DNA from: Arthrobacter ramosus
Lineage (GTDB): Bacteria > Actinomycetota > Actinomycetes > Actinomycetales > Micrococcaceae
Direction: 5' to 3'
NCBI RefSeq assembly: GCF_039535095.1
Contig: NZ_BAAAWN010000001.1
Coordinates: forward strand, 4,836,001-4,900,000
DNA length: 64,000 bases
Below the pieces are notes generated by a model that was not told the origin of the DNA, ran no database searches, and saw only the letters and a list, made by a program, of their open reading frames with translations. Every line of letters begins with the position of its first letter. The stretch's first letter is position 1. Both the position numbers and the translations under genes were made by a program. Below are positions 39,909 through 48,484 of the stretch, one piece after another.

Positions 39909-39943
39909 GCCCACGCGGCTATGCGTGGGCTTCCGCCTTTTAA
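39909..39943 (+). repeat. 35-bp target-site duplication, right copy (terminator half)
   Basis: The second copy of the small-ORF terminator sequence, abutting the right inverted repeat of the element. It keeps an 8-bp stem and the TTCCGCCTTTTAA tail but lost the outer GGAA pairing, so it should be a weaker terminator. It lies 53 bp upstream of the GT87 gene start. Confidence 0.85.
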
Positions 39944-39995
39944 TGCGGGAGTTAGGCGCGGGGCTGTCTGCCGCGCCTGAAGGTAAGCTCGATTC

Positions 39996-41567
39996 ATGCA
40001 GGAGACGAAGCCGCACAGCCGGGAAAAGCGTGCTCGCTTTGTGGTCCCCAGCCGTAGTGATTCCTTGCTCAGGAACGTCACCGAGTTGATCGGAGGACCC
40101 CTCGGCCAGCGGTCCTCCCCCGGGACGATCTCCCCGGGATTCTTCACCGTTGACCGGGTCCTGATCATCCTCACGATCGTTGCGGCACTCCTGTCGATCA
40201 TGATCAAGGGCTATTGCCGCGTCAACGGCTGGCACACTCCCCAGCAGTTCTACGCCACCTGCTACTCGGATTTCCCCGAACTTTTCAGCAGCCGCGGCCT
40301 TGCGGATGGAGTGTTTCCGCTCTTCGACCAGAAAGCCCTCTTCGAATATCCCGTGATCACGGGTCTCATAGCGGGTGTCACTGCGTGGCTCGTACCAGGG
40401 CACGGTGCCAGCCCCGAACGGATCCTTGGCTATTTCGATGTGAATGCCACCCTGATTGCGGCCATGTGGATCGTGGTGGTTCTGGCCACCGCGCGCATCA
40501 ATCGGCGCCGGCCTTGGGACGCGGCCATGGTGGCGCTAGCGCCCGGGATTGTGCTGGCCGGAGTCATCAATTGGGACATGTGGGCCGTGGCGATGCTCGC
40601 GGTGGGGATGTACTTCTTCGCAAAGGAACGTCCCGTCCTGGCCGGTCTGTTCATCGGTTTGGGGACGGCCACCAAGCTCTATCCGCTGCTCATACTGGGC
40701 GCAGTCTTTCTACTCGCGCTACGCAGCGGCCGGCTGCGGGTCCTCTTTGTGACCACCTTGTCCGCCACGGTAGCCTGGCTGGCAGTCAATGTCCCGATCG
40801 CAGCCGTCAACCCGGCCGGCTGGCGCTACTTTTTCGACTACACACGTGATCGCCCCGCTGGATACAGCTCGCCGTGGTTCGCCTACAACCTCGTTGCAGA
40901 ACGGCTTCAACTGGTCCAGCTTGGCCCCGAAGCCATCAATGCCCTGGCGATGGACATGTTCCTCGTTGCCTGCGCTTTGATTGCTGGATTGGCGTTGACA
41001 GCGCCACGGCGCCCGCGGCTGGCCCAGTTGACGTTTCTGATTGTGGCGGCCTTCATCCTGAGCAATAAGGTCTATTCGCCCCAATATGTGCTCTGGCTAG
41101 TGCCACTGCTCGCTTTGGCCAGGCCCGGCTGGCGCGACTTCCTGCTCTGGCAGGCCGCCGAGGCGTTGCATTGGACCGCCACGTGGATGTACCTGGGCCA
41201 GACGAGCAGCGGCGGGGCTGCACAGAACAACATCGATATGCCGTACTACGTCATGGCCGTGATGCTACATATGGCCGCAACGGCATATTTGATGTTGAGG
41301 GTTGCGTGGGACATTTGGGAACCCGACCTGGATCCCCTCCGGGTCCAGGGTGTGGACGACCCCCACGGTGGTGTGTTCAACGGGGCCAAGGATTGGTTCC
41401 GGATAGACCTCAAGAGTCCGGCGGCATCAGTGCTGCCCTGGCGGCGCGTTGCCTTGAACTCCGTGGAGGAGCAGTCCGGGCTCGACGCGCCATCCGGGCT
41501 CGATACGCCCAAACCTTCCCACGACTCAGTGCCCTCTACGGACTGCGAGGCCGAACGCGATGGCTGA
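39996..41567 (+). CDS. GT-C glycosyltransferase, GT87-like (DUF2029)
   Basis: A 523-residue polytopic membrane protein with about ten membrane segments from residue ~52 to ~430. The second loop has EYPVITGLIAGVTAWL and, later, VNATLIAAMWIVVVLATAR and IGLGTATKLYPLLILGAVFL, all typical of the GT87/DUF2029 polyprenol-phosphate-mannose-dependent transferases of Actinobacteria (PimE relatives). These add mannose to lipoglycans on the outer membrane face. The N-terminal 50 residues and the C-terminal 75 are polar and cytoplasmic. It overlaps the next gene by 8 bp. Confidence 0.85.
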   Translation: MQETKPHSREKRARFVVPSRSDSLLRNVTELIGGPLGQRSSPGTISPGFFTVDRVLIILTIVAALLSIMIKGYCRVNGWHTPQQFYATCYSDFPELFSSRGLADGVFPLFDQKALFEYPVITGLIAGVTAWLVPGHGASPERILGYFDVNATLIAAMWIVVVLATARINRRRPWDAAMVALAPGIVLAGVINWDMWAVAMLAVGMYFFAKERPVLAGLFIGLGTATKLYPLLILGAVFLLALRSGRLRVLFVTTLSATVAWLAVNVPIAAVNPAGWRYFFDYTRDRPAGYSSPWFAYNLVAERLQLVQLGPEAINALAMDMFLVACALIAGLALTAPRRPRLAQLTFLIVAAFILSNKVYSPQYVLWLVPLLALARPGWRDFLLWQAAEALHWTATWMYLGQTSSGGAAQNNIDMPYYVMAVMLHMAATAYLMLRVAWDIWEPDLDPLRVQGVDDPHGGVFNGAKDWFRIDLKSPAASVLPWRRVALNSVEEQSGLDAPSGLDTPKPSHDSVPSTDCEAERDG

Positions 41568-43005
41568 GGTCGCCGTCGTCGGCTCCGGACCGAACGGCTT
41601 GGCCGCCGCGGTAGTCATGGCCCGCGCGGGCCTGGCCGTGCGGGTGTATGAAGCCGCCGCGACTATCGGTGGGGGAACACGGACGGCCGAACTGCTGGAA
41701 CCGGGGCACGTCTACGACGTCTGTTCCGCGGTCCATCCGATGGCCTTGGCTTCGCGCTTCTTCCGGGATTTTGAACTCGAGCGGCGCGTGGAGCTGCGCT
41801 TGCCGGAAGTCCAATACGGAACGCCGCTCGACGGCGGCAGGGCAGCCCTTGCGTATCGCTCGCTGGAGCGGACCGCTTCTGAACTCGGGGCCGACGGAGC
41901 TGCGTTTACCCGCTTGATGGGACCGTTGGTGGAGCGGCTGGGCGGGGTGCTGGACGTGACACAGAACCAACTGCTGAGGATCCCGGCCGATCCGGTGGCG
42001 GCGTTACGACTTGGCTTGGCGACCCTGGAGCAGGGTTCGCCGTGGTGGAACCGGCGATTCTCCGGGGACGCGGCTCCGGCACTCCTGACCGGGGCCGCGG
42101 CGCACGCTGTGGCTCCCCTACCTTCGCTCGCCGCGGCGGGGGCGGGACTCCTTCTGGGTGCGTTGGCTCATGCCGGCGGGTGGCCCATTCCCGTTGGTGG
42201 CTCTGTGGCAATGGCGGAGGCCATGGCCCGGGACATCGAGGCCCACGGTGGGGTGATTGAGACCGGCGTGCAGATCGATTCGTTGGAAGAGCTGCGTCCG
42301 GCTAAGGCGATCCTGCTGGACGTTGCGCCTCCGGGACTGCTGCGCATGGCGGCTGCGGCGCTTCCCGATCGCTATAGGCGGTCGCTGGAAACATTCCGTT
42401 TCGGGAATGCAGCATGCAAGGTGGATTTCATCCTGTCCGGGCCGGTGCCCTGGGCAGCTCCACGGCTAGCCGCCGCCGGGACAGTGCACGTGGGTGGCAC
42501 GCGTGCCGCCATGGGCGAGGCCGAGAACCTGGTAGCTGCGGGCCGGCATCCCGCGAAGCCGTACGTCCTGGTGGCCCAGCCATCCATTGTGGATCCCGGG
42601 CGGGCTCCCGCTGGGCGGCACATTCTCTGGTCCTATTGCCACGTGCCCAAAGGATCGACTGTGGACATGGCCGAGGCGGTCATGTCCAGGATCGAGGAAT
42701 TTGCCCCGGGCTTCCGCGACGTGGTGGTGGGCTGGAAGACGACGACTGCGGCAGGCCTGGCGGACTACAACGCGAACTATGTTGGCGGAGACTTCAGTGC
42801 AGGACTGATGGACCTTCGGGGATTGGTGCAGCGTCCCGTGCTTTCACTTGTGCCATGGCGGACCCCGATTCCGGGGGTTTACCTGTGCTCCTCGTCCACG
42901 CCCCCCGGGCCCGGAGTGACAGGAATGCCCGGGTACCATGCTGCTAAATATGCCTTGAAGGACATGTTTGGGCTGAAGGTACCCGGGCTTGGGTTGGGCA
43001 CATAA
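41560..43005 (+). CDS. FAD-dependent oxidoreductase, phytoene-desaturase-like
   Basis: A 481-residue flavoprotein. The dinucleotide site is AVVGSGPNGLAAAVVMARAG near the N-terminus, followed by YEAAATIGGGTRTAEL as in the phytoene desaturase/amine oxidase fold. The C-terminal FAD motif is GVYLCSSSTPPGPGVTGMPGYHAAKYAL. Proteins of this type are often annotated simply as NAD(P)/FAD-dependent oxidoreductases. No carotenoid genes lie nearby, so carotenoid synthesis is not supported. The ATG overlaps the GT87 stop region, so the two genes share a transcript. Confidence 0.85.
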   Translation: MAEVAVVGSGPNGLAAAVVMARAGLAVRVYEAAATIGGGTRTAELLEPGHVYDVCSAVHPMALASRFFRDFELERRVELRLPEVQYGTPLDGGRAALAYRSLERTASELGADGAAFTRLMGPLVERLGGVLDVTQNQLLRIPADPVAALRLGLATLEQGSPWWNRRFSGDAAPALLTGAAAHAVAPLPSLAAAGAGLLLGALAHAGGWPIPVGGSVAMAEAMARDIEAHGGVIETGVQIDSLEELRPAKAILLDVAPPGLLRMAAAALPDRYRRSLETFRFGNAACKVDFILSGPVPWAAPRLAAAGTVHVGGTRAAMGEAENLVAAGRHPAKPYVLVAQPSIVDPGRAPAGRHILWSYCHVPKGSTVDMAEAVMSRIEEFAPGFRDVVVGWKTTTAAGLADYNANYVGGDFSAGLMDLRGLVQRPVLSLVPWRTPIPGVYLCSSSTPPGPGVTGMPGYHAAKYALKDMFGLKVPGLGLGT

Positions 43006-43010
43006 CACCC

Positions 43011-43205
43011 CGGACGCTCGCTCACCTATGTGCCGATTTCGCCCGACGCCCGCTCACTTATGTCGCCAAAATCCCGGACGCTCGCTCACCTCTGTGCCCA
43101 ACCGACGGATCGCCCCTGCAGATGATCTGCACGAGCGATCCGTTATTTTCCCTCAGATGTGAGCGGGCGTTGGGAATTGGGCCGTCAGATGTGAGCGGGC
43201 GTTGG
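43011..43205. repeat. cluster of five short repeats in two orientations
   Basis: Three forward copies of a ~24-bp unit (CGGACGCTCGCTCACCTATG type) at 43011-43034, 43044-43067 and 43075-43098. Two inverted copies (CAGATGTGAGCGGGCGTTGG) lie at 43154-43173 and 43186-43205. They flank the hairpin at 43107-43141 between two converging genes. A related hairpin is at 54713-54743. This resembles a REP/BIME-type intergenic repeat. Confidence 0.8.
43107..43149 (+). terminator. terminator after the oxidoreductase gene
   Basis: GGATCGC (43107-43113) pairs with GCGATCC (43135-43141) around an inner GCAGAT-G-ATCTGC palindrome, followed by GTTATTTT. It sits between convergent genes and inside the repeat cluster. 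Confidence 0.65.
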
Positions 43206-43206
43206 C

Positions 43207-43812
43207 TTAGTTGGCTGCGGTGAAGCGCGCGCGGCGGTGGGCCGGAGTTTCGATTTCGTCCAGCATGGCGACGGCGTAGTCCTGGGTGGAGATGGTGTTG
43301 CCGGCTGGAGAATCCTTGGCAGTGGAGTAGATTCCCGTGCGCTCACCAGGCTGGATGACAGGCGCGGGTGCGAGTACGGTCCAGTCCAGGCTCTCGGGAG
43401 CTTGCTTGACGGCGGCGAAAGCTGCGGCCGCGGTGGTTGCCTCGGCCTTGTAGGCCTCAGGGAAGTCCGGCGAATCGAGGAGGCGGACGCCGTCGATCTC
43501 CAGCGTGCCTGCACCGCCGACGATCATGAGGCGTGTGCCTTCGGCGTTGCTGTAGGCGGCGTCCATTGCCGCAAGCCATTCTCCGTGGTCTCCGCCGGTG
43601 CGGCTCGGGCCGGTGGCGAGGATGACGGCGTCGTGCTCTTTGGCGATTTCCGCGAAGCTCTGGCCATCAGCGAGATCGGCAGCGACGGCCTTCGCTCCGG
43701 CAACCTCTGAGCCCTTGCGGGAGATGGCGGTGACTTCGTGGCCGCGGGTGAGGGATTCGTTGACGATCTGGCTTCCGACCATGCCTGTTGCGCCGTAAAC
43801 TGCGATTTTCAT
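43207..43812 (-). CDS. NAD(P)H-binding atypical SDR-family protein
   Basis: A 201-residue Rossmann protein starting MKIAVYGATGMVGSQIVNES with the GATGxVG dinucleotide motif of the NmrA/YwnB type of atypical short-chain dehydrogenases. VILATGPSRTGG and RLMIVGGAGTLE are further strands, and WTVLAPAPVIQPGERTG lies near the C-terminus. It lacks a complete YxxxK pair, so it may sense NAD(P) or reduce small molecules. It is divergent from an HxlR regulator, a very common pairing in which the regulator represses both genes in response to quinones or electrophiles. Confidence 0.88.
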   Translation of the reverse strand: MKIAVYGATGMVGSQIVNESLTRGHEVTAISRKGSEVAGAKAVAADLADGQSFAEIAKEHDAVILATGPSRTGGDHGEWLAAMDAAYSNAEGTRLMIVGGAGTLEIDGVRLLDSPDFPEAYKAEATTAAAAFAAVKQAPESLDWTVLAPAPVIQPGERTGIYSTAKDSPAGNTISTQDYAVAMLDEIETPAHRRARFTAAN

Positions 43813-43849
43813 GACTCTCCTTGGGTTGCTATCCTTGCAATATCAATAC

Positions 43850-43866
43850 AGTATCTATTTGATACT
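43850..43866. promoter_or_regulatory. candidate HxlR operator
   Basis: Perfect inverted repeat AGTATC-N5-GATACT in the 82-bp gap between the divergent NAD(P)H-binding gene and the HxlR gene. A neighbouring half (AATATCAATAC) precedes it. Its position over both promoters fits a shared operator. Confidence 0.65.
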
Positions 43867-43894
43867 GATAGCTTCAAAGGAACTTAGTTACCTT

Positions 43895-44287
43895 ATGGAT
43901 ACCAAGGATCTGCCGGCAAACATCCTCGACCCTGATTGCCCGTCTCGAGTGATCTTTCAGCGCATCGGCGACAAATGGGCCTCGTTGGTGGTCCAGGTCC
44001 TCGCGGACGGCCCTATCCGTTTCTCCGAGCTTCGCAAGATGGTCCACGTGGTGACGCCCAAGGTGCTCACCCAGACTCTTCGCACCCTGGAGCGCGACGG
44101 TCTCATCACCCGGACTGTCCACGCGCAGGTGCCCCCGCGCGTCGACTATGAACTGACCGAGCTTGGCGCTTCCCTGCTGGAGCCATTGACCCTTCTGCGT
44201 CTCTGGGCGGAGGACCACGTGCCCAGTATTCTCAAGGCCCGCGATGCCTATGACGACGCCCGGGACGAGGCGGTCATAGGGGGCTGA
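43895..44287 (+). CDS. HxlR family transcriptional regulator
   Basis: A 130-residue winged-helix regulator. It starts MDTKDLPANILDPDCPSR with the conserved N-terminal Cys (Cys15), often the redox sensor of quinone-responsive HxlR proteins. The HxlR core is VIFQRIGDKWASLVVQVLADGPIRFSELRKMV, with the recognition helix in TPKVLTQTLRTLERDGLI and the wing RTVHAQVPPRVDYELTELG. The ATG at 43895 is preceded by AAAGGAACT. It is divergent from its likely target gene. Confidence 0.93.
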   Translation: MDTKDLPANILDPDCPSRVIFQRIGDKWASLVVQVLADGPIRFSELRKMVHVVTPKVLTQTLRTLERDGLITRTVHAQVPPRVDYELTELGASLLEPLTLLRLWAEDHVPSILKARDAYDDARDEAVIGG

Positions 44288-44303
44288 CCCTTCGGGCCTT
44301 CGC

Positions 44304-44353
44304 CAACTGACTCGCAGTAAGTGTCGTTTTGAGGGCTCAGAACGACATCTGCG
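44304..44353. repeat. dispersed palindromic repeat, copy B (right arm decayed)
   Basis: The left arm AACTGACTCGCAGT plus GTGTCGTT is intact; the right arm is shortened (AACGACATCTGCG). It lies between convergent genes, and the right arm supplies the last codons and stop of the ABC transporter gene. Confidence 0.75.
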
Positions 44354-45107
44354 TGGGCCCACGCCGCCAGGGTTCCCTGGCCGAGCTTGCGAGGCGAGGG
44401 TGGCGGTGGGGACTAGTTGGGCTGGCTGGTACGGCCAAACCGAGGCGCCCGTCCCGCATGGTTGCGACGGAGTCGGTGAGCGGCAGGAACTCGGTATCGT
44501 GGGTGACCATGACGGTCGCCGTCGCGAATTCGTCCGTGACCTGTCGCAGTAGCCGCACGATCGATTCACTGCGCTCGTGATCCAAGGCTGCCGTCGGCTC
44601 GTCGACAAGCAGCACCCGAGGCTGGCCCATGAGCGCCCTCGCGATGTTCACGCGCTGCCGCTGTCCTCCGGAGAGCTGGTGTGGTCGCTTGTTGAGCGAC
44701 GTCCCGAGCCCGACGACGTCGAGCAGTTCCGTAGCGCGCTTGCGTGCCCTAACAGCGGGCTTCCCCCGGAGGTGGTCGCCGAGGATCAGCTGCTCGACGG
44801 CGGTCAGTGAAGGCAGGAGATTGGGTTGCTGGAAGATGATGCCGACTTTTTCCCGGCGCAGGGAAGTGAGTTCGGTGTCCTTGAGTCCGGTGGCATCCAT
44901 GCCGTCGATGAGGACGAGCCCGGAACTCGGCCGGACCAATGTTGCTGCCACGGCCAGAAGCGAGGACTTCCCTGAGCCGGACGGGCCTACGAGGGAAAAG
45001 AATTCGCCGGCGTCCACGCGGAGATCCACGGCGTCCAGGGCCTTGAGGGTGGAGTCTCCGTCGGGGTACTCCAGGGTGACGTTGACCAGGTTGAGGACGG
45101 GATTCAT
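44337..45107 (-). CDS. ABC transporter ATP-binding protein (MacB/LolD type)
   Basis: A 256-residue ATPase of the LolD/MacB/FtsE class. Walker A is GPSGSGKSSLL (residues ~40-50), the Q-loop is IIFQQPNLLPSL, the signature is LSGGQRQRVNIARAL, Walker B is VLLVDEPTAALD and the H-loop is VMVTHD. The C-terminal ~30 residues are Arg/Pro-rich and end within a dispersed repeat. It is 40 bp downstream of its FtsX-like permease. The divergent two-component genes suggest response to envelope stress or an antimicrobial. Confidence 0.93.
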   Translation of the reverse strand: MNPVLNLVNVTLEYPDGDSTLKALDAVDLRVDAGEFFSLVGPSGSGKSSLLAVAATLVRPSSGLVLIDGMDATGLKDTELTSLRREKVGIIFQQPNLLPSLTAVEQLILGDHLRGKPAVRARKRATELLDVVGLGTSLNKRPHQLSGGQRQRVNIARALMGQPRVLLVDEPTAALDHERSESIVRLLRQVTDEFATATVMVTHDTEFLPLTDSVATMRDGRLGLAVPASPTSPHRHPRLASSAREPWRRGPTQMSF

Positions 45108-45147
45108 TGATATGCCTTTCGTGGAATATTAGGTGTTCGGAAATGGC

Positions 45148-46239
45148 CTAGTTGCCGCCGAGGGCGATCAGCGGATCCACTCGGGTGATGCTGCGTACGG
45201 CAACCGCTGCACCGCCAAGGCCGAGAATCACGATCCCGGCAATCGGGACGAGCGTTGTCAGCGGAGTTACCAGGAACGGTGCCGCCCTGGCAGCGAAGAA
45301 GCCGCCCAGCACGCCAAGGCCCCCACCCAGTCCCGCGCCGGCGAGCAGGACGATTCCCGCTTGGACCAGTGCGTCCCGCACCACATGGCCGGAGGAGGCA
45401 CCCATGGCCTTGAGCACGGCGATGTCGCGTGTGCGCTGAACAGTCCAGACGGTCAGGAAGGCCACGATGACAAGCGCCGAGATGCCGTAGAGGAAAGCCT
45501 GCATCAGCATCAGGGAGCCGTTTTCGCTCTTGTAGGAGCCGAGGGCCTGGAACGAGCCGCTGGGGGTGGCACTAACAGTGCCCGCCACCGCATTGGCGGC
45601 GTCGAGGTCCACGGAGGTACCGGCGTCGTACGTCACCGCGAGAACCGTCCCGATGGATTCCCCGGAAGGAATATGTGCCAGCTTCTGCCATGTAGCCAGG
45701 GAGGTCCACACGACTCCGGTGTGCGAATACCACTCGTCCCGGGTAACCGCGGAAACCGTCAGGATGGTACCGCCCGCGGTCACCCGGCTCCCGGTACTCA
45801 GCGAGAGTTCCTTCGCCAAGGACTCCCCGACCACCACCTCGCCCTCCTTGACCGCCACCGGCGAGATGCCGCCGTCGGTCCCGAAGACCGCGACGTTGGC
45901 AGTGCCCGCGGCATTGTTGGAGGAATCGAGGGACTGGAACCGCGTCTGGCTGATACCCACGGCTTCGGCAGAAACAACACCCGGCCGGTTCCGCCACGCT
46001 TGGAGCTGTTTGGTGGAGACCTCCGATTCCGTATAAGACGCCTTGGCCTCGCCCCCGGCGGGCGCGCCGAAGGCGATTTGCTGCGCCGGAAGGGCTGCAA
46101 TGGCCGACGTCGACTGGTTGCCGAGGCCCGCGGTCAGCCCGGAGAGCATGACGAGAAGGAGTGTGATGAGGGCGACGACGCTTCCCATGAGGGCGAAGCG
46201 GCCCTTGGCGAAGCGGATGTCGCGCACGGCGAGAAACAT
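45148..46239 (-). CDS. FtsX-like ABC transporter permease
   Basis: A 363-residue MacB/FtsX-type permease: one N-terminal membrane segment (LMGSVVALITLLLVMLSGL), a large extracytoplasmic domain (about residues 45-230), and three C-terminal membrane segments (ISALVIVAFLTVWTVQ, then AGIVLLAGAGLGGGLGVLGG, then TLVPIAGIVILGLGGAAVAV). It starts MFLAVRDIRFAKGRFALMG. Such mechanotransmission proteins move lipoproteins, peptides or antibiotics outward with their ATPase, encoded next. It is transcribed away from a histidine kinase gene that is probably its regulator. Confidence 0.9.
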   Translation of the reverse strand: MFLAVRDIRFAKGRFALMGSVVALITLLLVMLSGLTAGLGNQSTSAIAALPAQQIAFGAPAGGEAKASYTESEVSTKQLQAWRNRPGVVSAEAVGISQTRFQSLDSSNNAAGTANVAVFGTDGGISPVAVKEGEVVVGESLAKELSLSTGSRVTAGGTILTVSAVTRDEWYSHTGVVWTSLATWQKLAHIPSGESIGTVLAVTYDAGTSVDLDAANAVAGTVSATPSGSFQALGSYKSENGSLMLMQAFLYGISALVIVAFLTVWTVQRTRDIAVLKAMGASSGHVVRDALVQAGIVLLAGAGLGGGLGVLGGFFAARAAPFLVTPLTTLVPIAGIVILGLGGAAVAVRSITRVDPLIALGGN

Positions 46240-46403
46240 GGAATTCCTTTGGTTCGGAGGCGATCTTCTGGTCCTGCTTCAACTCTCAGGGCAGGGGGCG
46301 CGTACAACATCGGGAAGTGGATGGACTCATCCGATCGCCTTGGTTGACCCGCGGATCAACCGTTTGGTTGATTGGGCCCGAATACCGCGGAATCGGGGCA
46401 AAA

Positions 46404-47741
46404 GTGTCGGCGGACGAGGCTACGCTGGAGGGCATGCAGGGAGACGATTCGCCGCAAGCCACGCAGCAGCCCAGTGGCTCCGCCGTGATTTTGCGTGTCC
46501 TGCGCGTCAGCCTGCACGTCGGTTTCGCGGTGCTTTTGTTCGTGGCAGTCGTCAGGCTTGCGGCCGCGGGACTTTCCCCTTTTGCCACCGGGTCCGGCCT
46601 CGGCCTTGCGCTGCTACTGGCTGCCGTCTACCTCGTGGGGACGGTTCTCGAGAAAAGACGCGCCGGCAATCCCGAGCGCTTCGATCCGAAGCCTTACGCG
46701 CGCTGGTGGCTCGCCGTCGTTGGTTTCCTGTGGCTGCTGCTCATGCTCATCAGTCCGGATTTCGCTTGGATAGCTTTCCCGTTGTTCTTCCTGCAACTGC
46801 ATATCTTGCCGCGGCGCTTGGCCCTCCCCGCCATAGCTGCCAGCACCGCACTGCTGATCGCGGCCATGTGGTTCCATAACCGTGGTGCCGGGGCGGATGC
46901 CTTTCAACTTGCCATGGTCCTCGGTCCTGTTTTCGGGGCGGCCTTCGCGGTTGTCACCGGCCTGGCGTATCGGGCGCTCTACGTCGAGGCAGAGAACCAG
47001 CGCCTCGCCGCTGAGGAATTGCGCCGCACCCGGGCCGAGCTGGCACGCAGCCAGCACGACGCCGGTGTGCTGGCTGAGCGCGAAAGACTTGCCCGCGAGA
47101 TCCACGACACTCTGGCGCAGGGATTCTCGAGCATCGTCCTGATGGGGCGCTCGGCGGAGAAAGCCCTCGACGCCGGTGACAACGCCGCGGCCCGCGACCG
47201 ACTCAGGACGGTCCGGGAGACAGCTGCCGGTAACCTTGCTGAGGCCCGCAATTTTGTCCGCGGACTCGGGTCACCGGAGTTGGACGAGTCCACCTTGGCT
47301 GACACTTTGCGGCGCCTCTGCGCCAAGACCGAGACCGAGGCCGCCGCCCGCGGAGCCACGTTGCACTGCCGATTCGAGCTCCAGGGCACGCCGGTGGCGC
47401 TTCCCAACCCTTACCAGACCACTTTGTTGCGCGCGGCTCAGTCTTCCTTGGCGAACGTGTGGGCGCATGCCCAGGCGAGCACCGCCGTCGTCACCTTGTC
47501 CTTCCTGGACGGCGAGGTGACCATGGACGTGTTCGACGACGGTGCTGGCTTCGATCCCGCAGCGGCCGCGGCCGCGGATACCCGCGGTGACGGAACCGGC
47601 GTCGGGCTCAAGAGCCTGCGCGAGCGCCTTACAGCACTGGATGGAACCCTCGACGTCGAGTCGGCTCCCGGTGAGGGGACTGTGATGGCAATCCGGCTGC
47701 CGCTGGGTACTGGCAACCCGGCTTTGGAGGCATCCCCATGA
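46404..47741 (+). CDS. sensor histidine kinase (NarL-system type, HisKA_3)
   Basis: A 445-residue membrane kinase if started at the GTG at 46404; an ATG at 46434 (435 residues) is the alternative. Residues ~25-190 contain several hydrophobic segments with short loops and no large extracellular sensor domain. A coiled stretch follows (AENQRLAAEELRRTRAELARS), then the HisKA_3 phosphorylation motif ERLAREIHDTLAQGFSSIV with its His, and an HATPase_c domain (ANVWAHAQASTAVVTLSFLD; DDGAGFDP; GVGLKSLRERL). It overlaps the response regulator gene by 4 bp (ATGA). Confidence 0.92.
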   Translation: MSADEATLEGMQGDDSPQATQQPSGSAVILRVLRVSLHVGFAVLLFVAVVRLAAAGLSPFATGSGLGLALLLAAVYLVGTVLEKRRAGNPERFDPKPYARWWLAVVGFLWLLLMLISPDFAWIAFPLFFLQLHILPRRLALPAIAASTALLIAAMWFHNRGAGADAFQLAMVLGPVFGAAFAVVTGLAYRALYVEAENQRLAAEELRRTRAELARSQHDAGVLAERERLAREIHDTLAQGFSSIVLMGRSAEKALDAGDNAAARDRLRTVRETAAGNLAEARNFVRGLGSPELDESTLADTLRRLCAKTETEAAARGATLHCRFELQGTPVALPNPYQTTLLRAAQSSLANVWAHAQASTAVVTLSFLDGEVTMDVFDDGAGFDPAAAAAADTRGDGTGVGLKSLRERLTALDGTLDVESAPGEGTVMAIRLPLGTGNPALEASP

Positions 47742-48397
47742 CCGACAACATCAGGGTTTTGCTGGTTGACGATCATCCCGTGGTCCGCGCGGGGCTCCGC
47801 GCCATGCTTGCCGACTTCGAAGGCGTCCAAGTGGTGGCGGAAGCGGGCGACGGCGGCGCCGCGTTGGCAGAACTTTCGAAGCTCCATACGCTCGGCGAGC
47901 CCGTGGACGTGGTCCTCATGGATCTGCAAATGGGCTCGGGGATGGACGGCGTCACCGCCACGGGCAAGATCAAGGCCGGTGAAGCCGGGACTCCCCCGCC
48001 GCCGGTCCTGATCCTGACCACGTACGACAACGACGCCGACATCCTCGCCGCAGTAGAAGCCGGTGCCAGCGGATACATGCTCAAAGACGCGCCACCCGAG
48101 CAAATCCGACAGGCCGTGGTGTCTGCCGCAGCGGGTCAGACGGCCCTTGCACCCGAGGTTGCCGCCCGGCTCATGGGACGGATCCGCAATCCAGTGCACG
48201 CCCTGAGTGCACGTGAAGTCCAACTCGTGGAGCTCCTTGCCACTGGCATGAGCAACCGTGCGATGGCGAAGCAACTCTTCATTTCCGAGGCCACAGTCAA
48301 GACCCATTTAGTGCACATTTACGGCAAGCTGGGCGTCGACAACCGGACGGCGGCCATCGCAGCGGCAACCCAGCGCAGGATCATCCGGAGCCAATAG
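47738..48397 (+). CDS. LuxR/NarL family response regulator
   Basis: A 219-residue regulator. The receiver domain has the acidic pair in LLVDDHPVV, the phospho-acceptor Asp in VDVVLMDLQM (~residue 61), and the conserved Thr/Lys in ILTTYDND and YMLKDAPP. The LuxR-type HTH occupies the last ~60 residues (ALSAREVQLVELLATGMSNR; ISEATVKTHLVHIYGKLGV). It is co-translated with the kinase gene. The divergent FtsX-like exporter is the obvious target. Confidence 0.95.
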   Translation: MTDNIRVLLVDDHPVVRAGLRAMLADFEGVQVVAEAGDGGAALAELSKLHTLGEPVDVVLMDLQMGSGMDGVTATGKIKAGEAGTPPPPVLILTTYDNDADILAAVEAGASGYMLKDAPPEQIRQAVVSAAAGQTALAPEVAARLMGRIRNPVHALSAREVQLVELLATGMSNRAMAKQLFISEATVKTHLVHIYGKLGVDNRTAAIAAATQRRIIRSQ

Positions 48398-48484
48398 GGA
48401 TTCGCGCGTAACCGAGCGCCTGAACCATCACAAAAGCGCAACGTGCTGCGCTTTGGATCATTCCTGTCGCTCCAAGAAGGCATA

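Noticed and set aside
41560..43005. Carotenoid biosynthesis (phytoene desaturase) assignment
   Set aside because: No phytoene synthase or other carotenoid gene is adjacent; the fold match supports only a general FAD oxidoreductase.
43011..43205. Possible CRISPR array
   Set aside because: Units differ in sequence, change orientation and lack uniform spacers; no cas genes are nearby.
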